Virus record (IMG/VR): IMGVR_UViG_3300048586_000188
Span: 1 to 49,239 of that record
Direction: 5' to 3' (one strand)
Length of the DNA: 49,239 bases
Origin: a virus
Of this stretch, positions 34,147 through 41,093 are shown in pieces. Numbering within the stretch: the stretch's first letter is position 1; every line of letters begins with the position of its first letter. The notes below the pieces were generated by a model. It did not search any database. It was not told the DNA's origin and saw only the letters and a list, made by a program, of their open reading frames with translations. Position numbers and translations under genes: made by a program.

Positions 34147-35213
34147 GCCGCCTCCATCATCCGAACAAGGCGAGCTGCGCCGGCGGAGCCGCGGGCGGCA
34201 AGGCGAGCGACGAGAGTGCGGAACGCATACGCTGCCTGAAGCGGGACAACTCCGTTGCCGAGCATGCGAAGTCGGTCCACGCGAGCAACGTCCAGCCGGG
34301 AGGCCAGCCCATCAGCCACTCGACGAAAAGCGGGTTCAAGCTCCGGCGCGGATGCGAGGATACCTGCCCAACTGGATAGAGCAGCGGGTGGAGGCGGAAA
34401 GAGAGGGTATCCGATTGGCCCTTCAGCAGCGGCTCGTTCGACCTCTCGCCCGACCGCGTCATGCGTCCGCCCGTGGTGTCCGCCACCGATGGCGTCGCCC
34501 ACATCGCCGCTTCGTCGTTGAGATTGCGCATGCCGTGGCCCTGCGCCTTCATCGCAGCTATACGCTCCGGTGAGTGCGGCTGCATGTGATCCCGCGCCTG
34601 CGGTGTCGCCCATTGGGTCGCCTGCGCCGGCAGCGGTATCCCGCCCGCTCCGAAGGCCTGGTTCGGCCACGCCGAGGATGAAGACGCGCTCGCGCTCGTG
34701 GCTCGCGCCGACCTCCGCCGCGCTGAAAAGTCCGATCTCGACCGCGAAACCAAGCTTGCGAAGGTCTCGCCATACCCGCTCGGCTCCAGCGACTTGGTCA
34801 GCCCCGGCCGAGAGCATGCCGCCGACGTTCTCGATGAGGACGAACCATGCGCGGCTCTGGACGACGATGCGCCGCGCGTCGCTCCAGAGGTCGCGGGCGT
34901 CGAGACTGCCCTGCTTTCGGCCGGCGAGGCTGTGCGGCTGGCACGGGATGCCGCCAATGAGGCCGTCCACGCATCCACGCCAGCGTCTGCCGTCGAAGGT
35001 TCGGGCATCGCTCCACACAGGAGCCGGATGAAGGAGACCCTCTCGCTGCGCTGAAACCAGTTGCGCGACGGCGAAGGCTTCCCTCTCCACCATACAGACG
35101 CTTCGAGCGCCGGGAAGCGCCAGTCCGATGCCGAGATCGAGCCCTCCGCCGCCGGTGCAGATGGAGAGGATGTCGACGCCGGGTCGAGGCTGGGGACGTA
35201 GAGCCACATTCAT
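34143..35213 (-). CDS. C5-cytosine DNA methyltransferase
   Basis: The 356-residue enzyme transfers a methyl group from SAM to cytosine C5 in a specific DNA site. Motif I is ICTGGGGLDLG (18-28), the catalytic cysteine C91 lies in GGIPCQPHS, ENV (128-130) is motif VI, and HERERVFI (172-179) corresponds to motif VIII. The C-terminal LGNGVVPLQAAYA (318-330) is motif X. A Gly/Ala-rich region between 185 and 290 holds the target recognition domain. A phage methyltransferase without a paired nuclease usually shields DNA from host restriction. From about 34612 leftward a second frame also looks coding (separate entry). I chose ATG 35213 for its overlap with the upstream stop. Confidence 0.93.
   Translation of the reverse strand: MNVALRPQPRPGVDILSICTGGGGLDLGIGLALPGARSVCMVEREAFAVAQLVSAQREGLLHPAPVWSDARTFDGRRWRGCVDGLIGGIPCQPHSLAGRKQGSLDARDLWSDARRIVVQSRAWFVLIENVGGMLSAGADQVAGAERVWRDLRKLGFAVEIGLFSAAEVGASHERERVFILGVAEPGLRSGRDTAAGAGDPMGDTAGAGSHAAALTGAYSCDEGAGPRHAQSQRRSGDVGDAIGGGHHGRTHDAVGREVERAAAEGPIGYPLFPPPPAALSSWAGILASAPELEPAFRRVADGLASRLDVARVDRLRMLGNGVVPLQAAYAFRTLVARLAARGSAGAARLVRMMEAA
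34157..34585 (-). CDS. Overlapping second-frame protein inside the methyltransferase gene
   Basis: In the frame shifted by one base from the methyltransferase, the minus strand reads about 150 residues with strong, recognisable blocks. WATPQARDHMQPHSPERIAA is followed by a GHGMRNLNDEAAMW block, then SLNPLFVEWLMGWPPGWT, then FRQRMRSALSSL and the ending PPAQLALFG. I know such WATP...LNP-FVEWLMGWP proteins as a phage family encoded next to cytosine methyltransferases. The similarity starts before the first ATG (34585), near 34612, and no start codon lies just there. It could therefore be made by internal initiation or by ribosomal frameshifting from the methyltransferase. The ordinary frame is conserved over the same bases. 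Confidence 0.6.
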   Translation of the reverse strand: MQPHSPERIAAMKAQGHGMRNLNDEAAMWATPSVADTTGGRMTRSGERSNEPLLKGQSDTLSFRLHPLLYPVGQVSSHPRRSLNPLFVEWLMGWPPGWTLLAWTDFACSATELSRFRQRMRSALSSLALPPAAPPAQLALFG

Positions 35214-35860
35214 GCCGCCCTCGCCCGGTCGATCATCTTGGCCGACTGACACCCGGCGCCGGCGAACGCGATGCCGACCGCTTCCGCGGCATCGGCGTTC
35301 CTGACGTCAATCCGGAGTGCTCGGCAGCGTTCAATCGCCGCTTTTTTCCATTCCAGTTTCCAGACCAATCGGCCCTTCTTGTCGACTTTCTGCCGGCCGA
35401 ACTTGTCGTTGACCGGCTTGCGCTCCGGCTGAAATCCGGACCCGAAGTATGACTTCCGCCATGTCGCGGAGGGGATCGTCACCCATTCGATCTTGTAAGC
35501 GGCGACGATGGCTATCGCCGCGCCGACCAGTGCAGACAATTGCAGGGCGTTGGGGTTGATTGTCTCTACGTCCTCGACGCCGTGGAGCGTCTCCACCTCT
35601 TTCGTGAACGTCTTCACGTTGCGCATGGGCTGCTCGATCGCCACGAAGTCGGGTTTCACGAGGATGCGCTTTGCCTCGCCGCCGACGATGCGGGTTTCGT
35701 AGAAGAGGCTTCGCAGTTGAACGGCGAGAGACGCGGCCTTCTGCTCCGCATTGTCGCCTTCGGCCTTGATAAGCCCGGTGCGGATTGCCGACAGGTGCGC
35801 CTCGGTATCGTACCAAGCGAAGCCAGTCGTCGTTGCCACGTCAAGACCGAGGATCAGCAT
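35210..35860 (-). CDS. RuvC-like Holliday junction resolvase / RNase H-fold nuclease
   Basis: The 216-residue protein has the RuvC arrangement of acidic residues: D7 in ILGLDVATTTGFA, E76 in FVAIEQP, and D190 with E193 in RNADAAEAVGIA. The fold also shows the conserved LVGAAIAIVAA helix that follows the first strands in RuvC-type nucleases. It would cut branched DNA during replication or before packaging. The ATG shares a base with the stop of the neighbouring methyltransferase gene. The gene is larger than bacterial ruvC (about 173 residues) through an insertion of basic residues around 145-170. Confidence 0.85.
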   Translation of the reverse strand: MLILGLDVATTTGFAWYDTEAHLSAIRTGLIKAEGDNAEQKAASLAVQLRSLFYETRIVGGEAKRILVKPDFVAIEQPMRNVKTFTKEVETLHGVEDVETINPNALQLSALVGAAIAIVAAYKIEWVTIPSATWRKSYFGSGFQPERKPVNDKFGRQKVDKKGRLVWKLEWKKAAIERCRALRIDVRNADAAEAVGIAFAGAGCQSAKMIDRARAA

Positions 35861-37302
35861 CAGGCGGCCTCACCTTTCATCGCTTGAGCCCGATCGGGCC
35901 GATTGTTCGTCCTGATCTCGGAAGTGTCCGTAGATCTGTCGACCCTGCCCCCCCCAACGACCTCGGCTATCCCGCCGAAGAGCGGCGTTCCTTCCGCACC
36001 TTGCAGTTTGCCTTTGCCTTTCGCTACCGCCGCCCGCTTCGTGGGCTTTGCGGCAAGATCCATGCGGCGTGCGATGTCAGCTTGATACTCGGCCTCACGC
36101 TCGATCAGGACAGCGCGGAAGCCCTCGCGCCATGCGGCCTCACCCGTCGTGCCGGTGCCCGCGAACGGATCGAGGACCGTCCCGCCCGGCGGCGTCACTA
36201 GCCGGCAGAGATACTGCATCAGGTCGAGAGGCTTGACGGTCGGGTGCTTGCTTCCAAGGCGATCTTCGGCGTCGGCCTTCGCCGAATAGAAGAAACGAGC
36301 TGCCGAACCTCCATCTTCGCGCGGTAAAACCGTCGGGCGCGGTCCATAGTCGCCGTAGACGGCAGTACCGACCTTCGGCGCGAAGCTTTCGTTGACTTCG
36401 CGTTGTTGTCCCGGAGCGTCGGGGAATGCCGCCAACACCTCGTCGCTGCCGTCATGAATGATATTGGCTGGCCAGCGGCCCGGCTTCAGTTCGCCGCGGA
36501 ATTCGGGACCTTCATCGGGACGCCAATTCCCGCCGGTCCTGTCGAGCGTCGCTCCGGGTTTCAGCCGCTTGACCGTATACTCGCCACCCTGCGCGTCGTC
36601 GGCATGGATGCGACAGCCATCGATGTTCAGTGCGCCGGTGCCGAACTGCAGAACGTTGTCCGCTACGGAACCCGCCACGCCCTTTCGGGCGACAACGATC
36701 GGCTCCCATGCCGGCTTTAGGGCTGTGCCCCAGCCATTCCAACGGCGAGCATCGTCGGTGATCGGCTCGCCCTTATCGGTGCGTTCGTACTCCGTGCCCT
36801 TTGCAACCTGGCCAACGGTCTCTTCCTTGACCGAACCGGCGCGGCCGCGCCAATGGCCAAGGCGCTTGACAAGCGCCTTGCTGACGTCGTGCGACTTGGG
36901 GAATCCGCTCCCGTATGCCCACCCGATTTGATCTCGGATTTCGAACCCCGCGTCCTCGATGGCGACGACCATCCGGTGATAGGTGCGCGTACCAGAGAAG
37001 GCGAGAAGGTGGCCTCCTGGCCTCAGCACGCGCCACACTTGCTCCCAAAACTCGACAGCGAAGGCACGCTCACCGGTATCCCACTGCTTGCCCATGAAGC
37101 CGCGGGATGCCCGCGCATACGCGCCTGTCGCGCCCTCTTTGACTGGCGCCGCATTGGCTTTGCCGAGCCTCTTGGCGATCGACACGAGTGCGTAGGGCGG
37201 ATCCGTGACCACTGAGTCTATGCTGCTGTCGGGCAGACCGCGGAGCACGTCGAGGCAGTCACCGGGATACAGCGTCACTCGGCCGTCGAGGAAGGTCTGC
37301 AT
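35860..37302 (-). CDS. Site-specific DNA methyltransferase, beta class (N6-adenine or N4-cytosine)
   Basis: The 480-residue enzyme has the catalytic motif TDPPY at residues 33-37 near the N-terminus and the SAM-binding motif DPFAGTGTTGEAA near 378-390. This order is the beta class. Between them is a long target-recognition insertion, including segments such as KPAWEPIVVARKG and HPTVKPLDLMQYLCRLV, the latter preceding the SAM motif as usual. The C-terminus is basic and probably disordered. The motif does not settle whether adenine or cytosine is the target. ATG 37302 shares a base with the TGA of the gene before it. It may protect phage DNA. Confidence 0.9.
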   Translation of the reverse strand: MQTFLDGRVTLYPGDCLDVLRGLPDSSIDSVVTDPPYALVSIAKRLGKANAAPVKEGATGAYARASRGFMGKQWDTGERAFAVEFWEQVWRVLRPGGHLLAFSGTRTYHRMVVAIEDAGFEIRDQIGWAYGSGFPKSHDVSKALVKRLGHWRGRAGSVKEETVGQVAKGTEYERTDKGEPITDDARRWNGWGTALKPAWEPIVVARKGVAGSVADNVLQFGTGALNIDGCRIHADDAQGGEYTVKRLKPGATLDRTGGNWRPDEGPEFRGELKPGRWPANIIHDGSDEVLAAFPDAPGQQREVNESFAPKVGTAVYGDYGPRPTVLPREDGGSAARFFYSAKADAEDRLGSKHPTVKPLDLMQYLCRLVTPPGGTVLDPFAGTGTTGEAAWREGFRAVLIEREAEYQADIARRMDLAAKPTKRAAVAKGKGKLQGAEGTPLFGGIAEVVGGGRVDRSTDTSEIRTNNRPDRAQAMKGEAA

Positions 37303-37766
37303 CAGACCCCCTTCGGCGGCGTGAGCAGGCACAGGATGCACCCGGTGTCGAAGTTGCCCGCCTGCTGGCAGACGTGGATTTCTCCGTCCTGCGACAGCTC
37401 CTTGATGCGCTTGTCGCCATGGGCCACGAACTCGCCGGTGGAGGTGAGCGTGTAGCCGTCGCGGGTTTCGGTGACCTCGCCCTTTTTCGTCGGCCTGCAG
37501 TCCTGCAGCGAGCAGCACATGGTCGGATACGTCCACCCGGTCGGTGCTTCATGCCCGAACGAGTCATCAGCCAGCCAGGCGAACAGCCCCACGCCTGCGA
37601 TGACGACCGTCGTGGCGGCGCCCACGACCATCAGGTAGGCCCGCAGCGCCCTGCCGATCTGCTGCATGACGCGGATGCGGACCATGATTGGCTCGGTGGA
37701 TTCCGCTTCATGCGCCGCACGAAGTCGGTCCATTTGCGTGAAGAAGTTCTGCTGTGCGTTGTCCAT
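37302..37766 (-). CDS. Membrane protein with a cysteine-rich C-terminal domain (154 aa)
   Basis: An N-terminal coiled segment is followed by a single membrane helix (about 46-66). A C-terminal domain contains MCCSLQDCRP and later HVCQQAGN and GCILCLL, in total six cysteines. A comparable Cys-Cys and DC module occurs on small rhizobial proteins; its function is unknown to me. The topology suggests that the domain faces the periplasm, where disulphides or metal binding are possible. Its stop shares a base with the methyltransferase start. Confidence 0.68.
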   Translation of the reverse strand: MDNAQQNFFTQMDRLRAAHEAESTEPIMVRIRVMQQIGRALRAYLMVVGAATTVVIAGVGLFAWLADDSFGHEAPTGWTYPTMCCSLQDCRPTKKGEVTETRDGYTLTSTGEFVAHGDKRIKELSQDGEIHVCQQAGNFDTGCILCLLTPPKGV

Positions 37767-37822
37767 GGTGCCTTGCCTGCCCCGGCAATGCGCGGTGACG
37801 CCCCGCGCTGGCGACGCGCGGG

Positions 37823-37984
37823 TTACCAGACGCCAGTCCAGCGCCCGAGGAGGAACAGAGCCGTGCCGAGCACACCCATCAGGAAGGCAATCCAGATGAC
37901 CGCAAAGGCCATCATGAATGTCGCCTTGCGCTCTATCGAGCGTTCGGCTCTGCGGAAGTCGCGATCAAAGCTTTCGAAACCCAT
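37823..37984 (-). CDS. Small single-pass membrane protein (53 aa)
   Basis: It starts at ATG 37984, one codon after the TGA of the 37-residue gene. A basic and acidic amphipathic helix (SFDRDFRRAERSIERKATF) leads into one membrane helix (MAFAVIWIAFLMGVLGTALF). I do not recognise a family. Three consecutive small membrane proteins here may form a small set, perhaps for membrane-associated early functions. Confidence 0.6.
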   Translation of the reverse strand: MGFESFDRDFRRAERSIERKATFMMAFAVIWIAFLMGVLGTALFLLGRWTGVW

Positions 37985-37986
37985 CT

Positions 37987-38100
37987 TCACTCTCCGCTTC
38001 TGAGCAGGGCGCCGGCAGCGAGGACCGCCGCCACGATGATGAGAGCCGCGACCGTCCACACGGGGTCAGGCGCGGCAATGGGGGAGAACAGCGCGGTCAT
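37987..38100 (-). CDS. Small single-pass membrane protein (37 aa)
   Basis: ATG 38100 overlaps the stop of the 273-residue gene (ATGA). The product is nearly all one hydrophobic helix (WTVAALIIVAAVLAAGALL) with short ends. The overlap at its start and the close spacing to the next gene support it. It is too short for any family assignment. Confidence 0.58.
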   Translation of the reverse strand: MTALFSPIAAPDPVWTVAALIIVAAVLAAGALLRSGE

Positions 38101-38918
38101 TCGGCGGCCCCGATGAACGTCATCCGGTTCTCGGCGCAGTACCGTCGGAAGGCATCTTCGTGCAGTTCGCCAGGCCGCATATCGATGCCGTGGCCAAGCG
38201 TGCCGCCCTTCCATGAGCCTTTCCGCTCGCCGGTTTCGGCAGAGAATGCGATGTAGAGAGAGCGGCGAACCTTGGCCGAGCGGAACAGCGACAGCCACCG
38301 GAACCACCCGGTGCCGGCGCGCCATTCGCGCTCTTCGATCTTCGTCTTGGCGACGATGACTTCCCCGTCGAAATCGAGGAAGTGGAACGATCTGGTCGGC
38401 GTAGCGTCTGCGACAGCCCGCTCGCGCTCGAAGCGACCAGGGTCGGCGAGATAGCTCTTGCCCGTGTCCGGGAGCGTGGCGACGTGCTCGCCGTCAAGCC
38501 CATAGAAACTGTGGCGCACGTGCCGCCATTGCGTCCACGGCAGGAAATAGCCCCAGCGCTGCTCCGTTCTGCTGTCGTGCGTCTGCCTGCCAAGCAGGAC
38601 GTTCAGGAAGCCGTCCGACAGCGTGAAGCCGTATTCGCGTTCGTGCGTGTCCCAATACCAGTCGCGACCGAGCCGAGCGATGGTCGCGGCGTCCCAACCG
38701 GGTACCACCTTCCGGCGCCATGGCCGGATGACCTGCGGCAGCGCGACGATCAGCGTGTGGCCGAAGCCGCTGATGCGAAGATCGCAGCCGGGGCGTTCGT
38801 CGTCACCCGAGCCGAGCACGATTGCGAGCGGCCGATAGTGCTCGTTGTCGCGGGCGTAGGTGAACGGGCCGAAGTAGCGGTCGTGGTCGCTCCAGCGACT
38901 TGCGCGGATTCTCGCCAT
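38097..38918 (-). CDS. Conserved phage-type hypothetical protein (273 aa)
   Basis: A soluble protein rich in Trp, Arg and Tyr. The N-terminus RWSDHDRYFGPFTYARDNEH is followed by a beta segment (CDLRISGFGHTLIVALP) and DGFLNVLLGRQTHDS, and a C-terminal block with WKGGTLGHGIDMRPGE. I have the impression of a family seen in rhizobial and other phages without known function. It shows no classical enzyme motif. It sits between small membrane proteins and the RMF-like gene in the early operon. Confidence 0.7.
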   Translation of the reverse strand: MARIRASRWSDHDRYFGPFTYARDNEHYRPLAIVLGSGDDERPGCDLRISGFGHTLIVALPQVIRPWRRKVVPGWDAATIARLGRDWYWDTHEREYGFTLSDGFLNVLLGRQTHDSRTEQRWGYFLPWTQWRHVRHSFYGLDGEHVATLPDTGKSYLADPGRFERERAVADATPTRSFHFLDFDGEVIVAKTKIEEREWRAGTGWFRWLSLFRSAKVRRSLYIAFSAETGERKGSWKGGTLGHGIDMRPGELHEDAFRRYCAENRMTFIGAAE

Positions 38919-38923
38919 CGTCG

Positions 38924-39520
38924 CTACTCCGCCGCCACGCGCTGCTCATCCTCGAAAGGATCGTCGCCGCCGGCCTTGATGAGTTCGTCCTTGGCCGCGC
39001 GCTTCTGCATGGCGCTGAGCAGGTCGTCGCGCATGATGCGCTGGCCCTCGTGCCAGCCGGACATCCACGCCTGACCGTCGGGAGAGTCGACGCCATAGGG
39101 CGGCTCGGGATTGCGGCCTTCCAGCCCGGCCTGCTTGCCTTCGGCGAAGCGCTTCTCGTCCTTCGGGCGCCGATCCGGGAACAGGTCGCCTTGCCCGCCG
39201 GGCGGCAGCGCGTTGAACGACCTCGCGATCTCGATCAGTTCCTTGATTTCGGCGACGAAGATGGACTGGTCCTCCATCGTCGCGAGCCGGATGCCGGCGT
39301 CGATCTCGGCGAGCTTGAACCCGTCGCCCTTCGCCTCCGCCCTGATCTTCTTGCGCAGCTCGCGCAGCGGCTTCATGTCGTCTTCGACCTTGAGCAACTG
39401 GCGGATGTGGTGCATCCGCAGCGCCGCGCGCTCCTCTGACGTCAGTTCCTTGCTGTTGTGGCCGACCTCGGCGGGATCGTTGCTGTTGTCGCCGACTGCT
39501 GCCTGCTTTGCCTTCGCCAT
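38924..39520 (-). CDS. GapR-like coiled coil joined to a ribosome-modulation-factor-like motif (198 aa)
   Basis: Residues about 25-80 look like a GapR/DUF2312-type helical hairpin (RAALRMHHIRQLLKVEDDMK, then IRAEAKGDGFKLAEIDAG). GapR proteins bind overtwisted DNA in alphaproteobacteria. Residues about 126-162 match the RMF/CrpP pattern: EGKQAGLEGRN, PPYGVDSPDG, then AWMSGWHEGQ, where RMF has GYQAGIAGR, CPY and WLGGW. RMF binds ribosomes and causes hibernation. The proline replaces the usual cysteine. ATG 39520 has AGGAGG eight bases upstream. A dual role, DNA or RNA binding plus ribosome contact, is inferred. Confidence 0.75.
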   Translation of the reverse strand: MAKAKQAAVGDNSNDPAEVGHNSKELTSEERAALRMHHIRQLLKVEDDMKPLRELRKKIRAEAKGDGFKLAEIDAGIRLATMEDQSIFVAEIKELIEIARSFNALPPGGQGDLFPDRRPKDEKRFAEGKQAGLEGRNPEPPYGVDSPDGQAWMSGWHEGQRIMRDDLLSAMQKRAAKDELIKAGGDDPFEDEQRVAAE

Positions 39521-39532
39521 GGTCATGGCCTC

Positions 39533-39892
39533 CTATTCCGCCGCGCCGTTCGACGGCGCTTCCACGCCCGCCAGAGCGCGGCGAGCGCCTTGATCAGTCT
39601 CATGGGCTTCCTCGATGTCCTGCGCTTCCCGGTCGATCCGGGCGGCGGTATTCTCGACCCGCGAGCAAAGGTGCTCGTAGGCATTGCGGAGCGCGCGATA
39701 GACATCGCCGTCGACACTCGGCATCGAGCGCCACCGCTTCCACACCCGTTCCGCCTGCGAGCGGCTGATGCCAGCCTCCCGTGCAGCCCTGTCCCGCGCG
39801 GCCGTCGGTGTGTCACCGGCCCCGCGATAGTGCTTGCGCACGCCGGCGTTCAGGAAATCGAACGCCTCTGTTGCAGCGATACTTGAACTCAT
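39533..39892 (-). CDS. Helix-turn-helix-type phage protein (119 aa)
   Basis: A helix-turn-helix is visible around AAREAGISRSQAERVWKRWR (about 33-53), preceded by a short basic helix and followed by a long helical tail (RALRNAYEHLCSRVENTAAR, then acidic). It may be a DNA-binding regulator of the leftward operon. ATG 39892 is chosen, though an upstream frame is open. An inverted repeat 20 bases before the start could be its own control site. No family name is certain. Confidence 0.68.
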   Translation of the reverse strand: MSSSIAATEAFDFLNAGVRKHYRGAGDTPTAARDRAAREAGISRSQAERVWKRWRSMPSVDGDVYRALRNAYEHLCSRVENTAARIDREAQDIEEAHETDQGARRALAGVEAPSNGAAE

Positions 39893-39910
39893 GACGCTTA
39901 CGTCCTGTTT

Positions 39911-39928
39911 CGGGTCGGATTTGACCCG
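39911..39928. promoter_or_regulatory. Inverted repeat upstream of the 119-aa HTH gene
   Basis: CGGGTC and GACCCG are separated by six bases (GGATTT) in a gap that otherwise lacks coding on this strand. It lies just before the leftward helix-turn-helix gene, so autoregulation is possible. There is no other support. Confidence 0.4.
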
Positions 39929-40037
39929 TCGCGTGTCACACACGGCCCTTGCTCCTCGGTACGGTCTGAACCGTCAGAGGTGCTTGCCGTCACGGCCTGG
40001 AAAGGCCGGATCGGGAAGGGATGAAAAGGAACCGAAA

Positions 40038-40253
40038 ATGCGCACTCGTCAGACCCGCCAAGATCGTGCGAGTGCGCAGCAGCTTGATCTGTTCGAAGGG
40101 GCTGACGCCCCCAAGGACTCCACGCGGCGGCGCTCATTCCGAGCCCCCGCTGAGACGAGCCGCTTCCTCCAGGGGAAGCAGGCGGACAACGTTGTGACGC
40201 TCGCCGACTGGCGGCCCTTTTCGAACTGGGCGTACTCGGAACCGTTCCGATAG
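40038..40253 (+). CDS. Small basic protein on the opposite strand (71 aa), uncertain
   Basis: ATG 40038 follows AAAAGGAACC at good spacing. The product is basic and hydrophilic (MRTRQTRQDRASAQQLDLFE) and ends with WRPFSNWAYSEPFR. It lies antisense to the 62-residue membrane protein gene between 40134 and 40253, so at most one of the two may be important. The ribosome site favours it; the absence of any recognisable family and its isolated + strand position count against it. Confidence 0.42.
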   Translation: MRTRQTRQDRASAQQLDLFEGADAPKDSTRRRSFRAPAETSRFLQGKQADNVVTLADWRPFSNWAYSEPFR

Positions 40254-40322
40254 CCAGGCACCAGCCGGGAGACCGGCAGTGAAGCCGGCCGCGACAAGGA
40301 TGGTGGCGAGCGCGAGCGTCAT
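40134..40322 (-). CDS. Small membrane protein (62 aa) coupled to its neighbour
   Basis: ATG 40322 overlaps the TGA of the 104-residue gene (ATGA), the junction seen throughout this operon. A hydrophobic N-terminal helix (LALATILVAAGFTAGLPAG) precedes a basic tail with NVVRLLPLEEAARL. It may be a signal-anchored or membrane protein. It overlaps an antisense frame at 40038-40253. The operon-type junction makes it the more probable of the two. Confidence 0.58.
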   Translation of the reverse strand: MTLALATILVAAGFTAGLPAGAWLSERFRVRPVRKGPPVGERHNVVRLLPLEEAARLSGGSE

Positions 40323-40633
40323 GCGTCGACGACCTCGCGCGTGTCAGTCAGCATCCGGGTGAAGATGCTGATGTCGGTCTTACGGGGCTGAACCGGGCGG
40401 AAGCACGACGCGGAAAACTCAGGACGTCCGCCCCAGTTTCCTCCAACTTCTTGCACGCCTATCCATGGCCCATTGTAGCGAATGCCATAGAGCATCACCT
40501 CCGCAGCGATTGCGCCAATGGTGTAAACTTGGCCGCGCCGGGGGTAAGCAAATCCAGGACGGGTGTGCTCATTCTCCCATGCATCGTCGATGCAAACCAC
40601 CTTCATGCCGACGTGCCAATCCCGGTAGCTCAT
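40319..40633 (-). CDS. SH3-like small phage protein (104 aa)
   Basis: The protein begins with WHVGMKVVCIDDAWENEH and continues with RGQVYTIGAI and a YNGPWIGVQEVGGN block, a barrel-like beta pattern I know from small proteins of rhizobial and caulobacter phages. No function is established. Its ATG overlaps the stop of the LexA-like gene (ATGA). Confidence 0.72.
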   Translation of the reverse strand: MSYRDWHVGMKVVCIDDAWENEHTRPGFAYPRRGQVYTIGAIAAEVMLYGIRYNGPWIGVQEVGGNWGGRPEFSASCFRPVQPRKTDISIFTRMLTDTREVVDA

Positions 40634-40968
40634 GCCCGCTCCCCTGCCCCGAGGAACTGCTTGGCCGCGACCACGGCCGGCGCATTCGAAAACGCGATAC
40701 CGTTCGCACTGAACGAACCGAGGACCGCGCGTAGATGATGCTCGGCGCCGTGCTCACCGAGCAGTTCGAAGCAGCGGGCGAGCCCATATGGCTTGCGAAG
40801 CGCCCCGCGCTCCTGAAGCGCTTCGATGATGCGATGGACATTGCCGGTCGACGCCAGCCCGATACTAGCCGCGATCTCCCTATAGCTCGGCGCGATTCCG
40901 CGCTCGGCTTGATGAGTTCGGATGAACGCCAGGCATTCCGCCTGCTTTGCGGTGAGGGTCGCGCTCAT
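40630..40968 (-). CDS. LexA-type winged-helix DNA-binding protein (112 aa)
   Basis: The N-terminal domain (about 4-66) matches the LexA DNA-binding domain: LTAKQAECLAFIRTHQAERG, IAPSYREIAASIGLAS, then a recognition helix leading to ALQERGAL. The peptidase domain of LexA is missing, so this is not a self-cleaving repressor. It could compete for or modify SOS-type promoters, or regulate the operon. The ATG overlaps the stop of the 42-residue gene. Confidence 0.85.
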   Translation of the reverse strand: MSATLTAKQAECLAFIRTHQAERGIAPSYREIAASIGLASTGNVHRIIEALQERGALRKPYGLARCFELLGEHGAEHHLRAVLGSFSANGIAFSNAPAVVAAKQFLGAGERA

Positions 40969-41093
40969 GCCGCTTCCCTCGCCATCTGCCGGCGGCGAAG
41001 CTCGGCCTCAGCCTCCGCCGTTCGTGCGCTGATGACGCCATGAACCGGGTGGACGATGATCGCAGTGCCGTCCTGGGTGACGAGGCGGGTCAT
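40965..41093 (-). CDS. Very small protein (42 aa) in the early operon
   Basis: ATG 41093 overlaps the TGA of the ParB-like gene, and its TGA overlaps the next ATG, so it fills the gap exactly. The product starts MTRLVTQDGTAIIVHPVHGV and ends in a helical basic part (EAEAELRRRQMAREAA). I recognise no family. The double overlap is the main evidence. Confidence 0.65.
   Translation of the reverse strand: MTRLVTQDGTAIIVHPVHGVISARTAEAEAELRRRQMAREAA

Noticed and set aside
35860-37302. Restriction-modification system formed by the two methyltransferases and a neighbouring nuclease
   Set aside because: The adjacent nuclease is RuvC-like and the HNH protein is 10 kb away in another operon. No restriction enzyme is recognisable, so the methyltransferases are better read as orphan phage enzymes.
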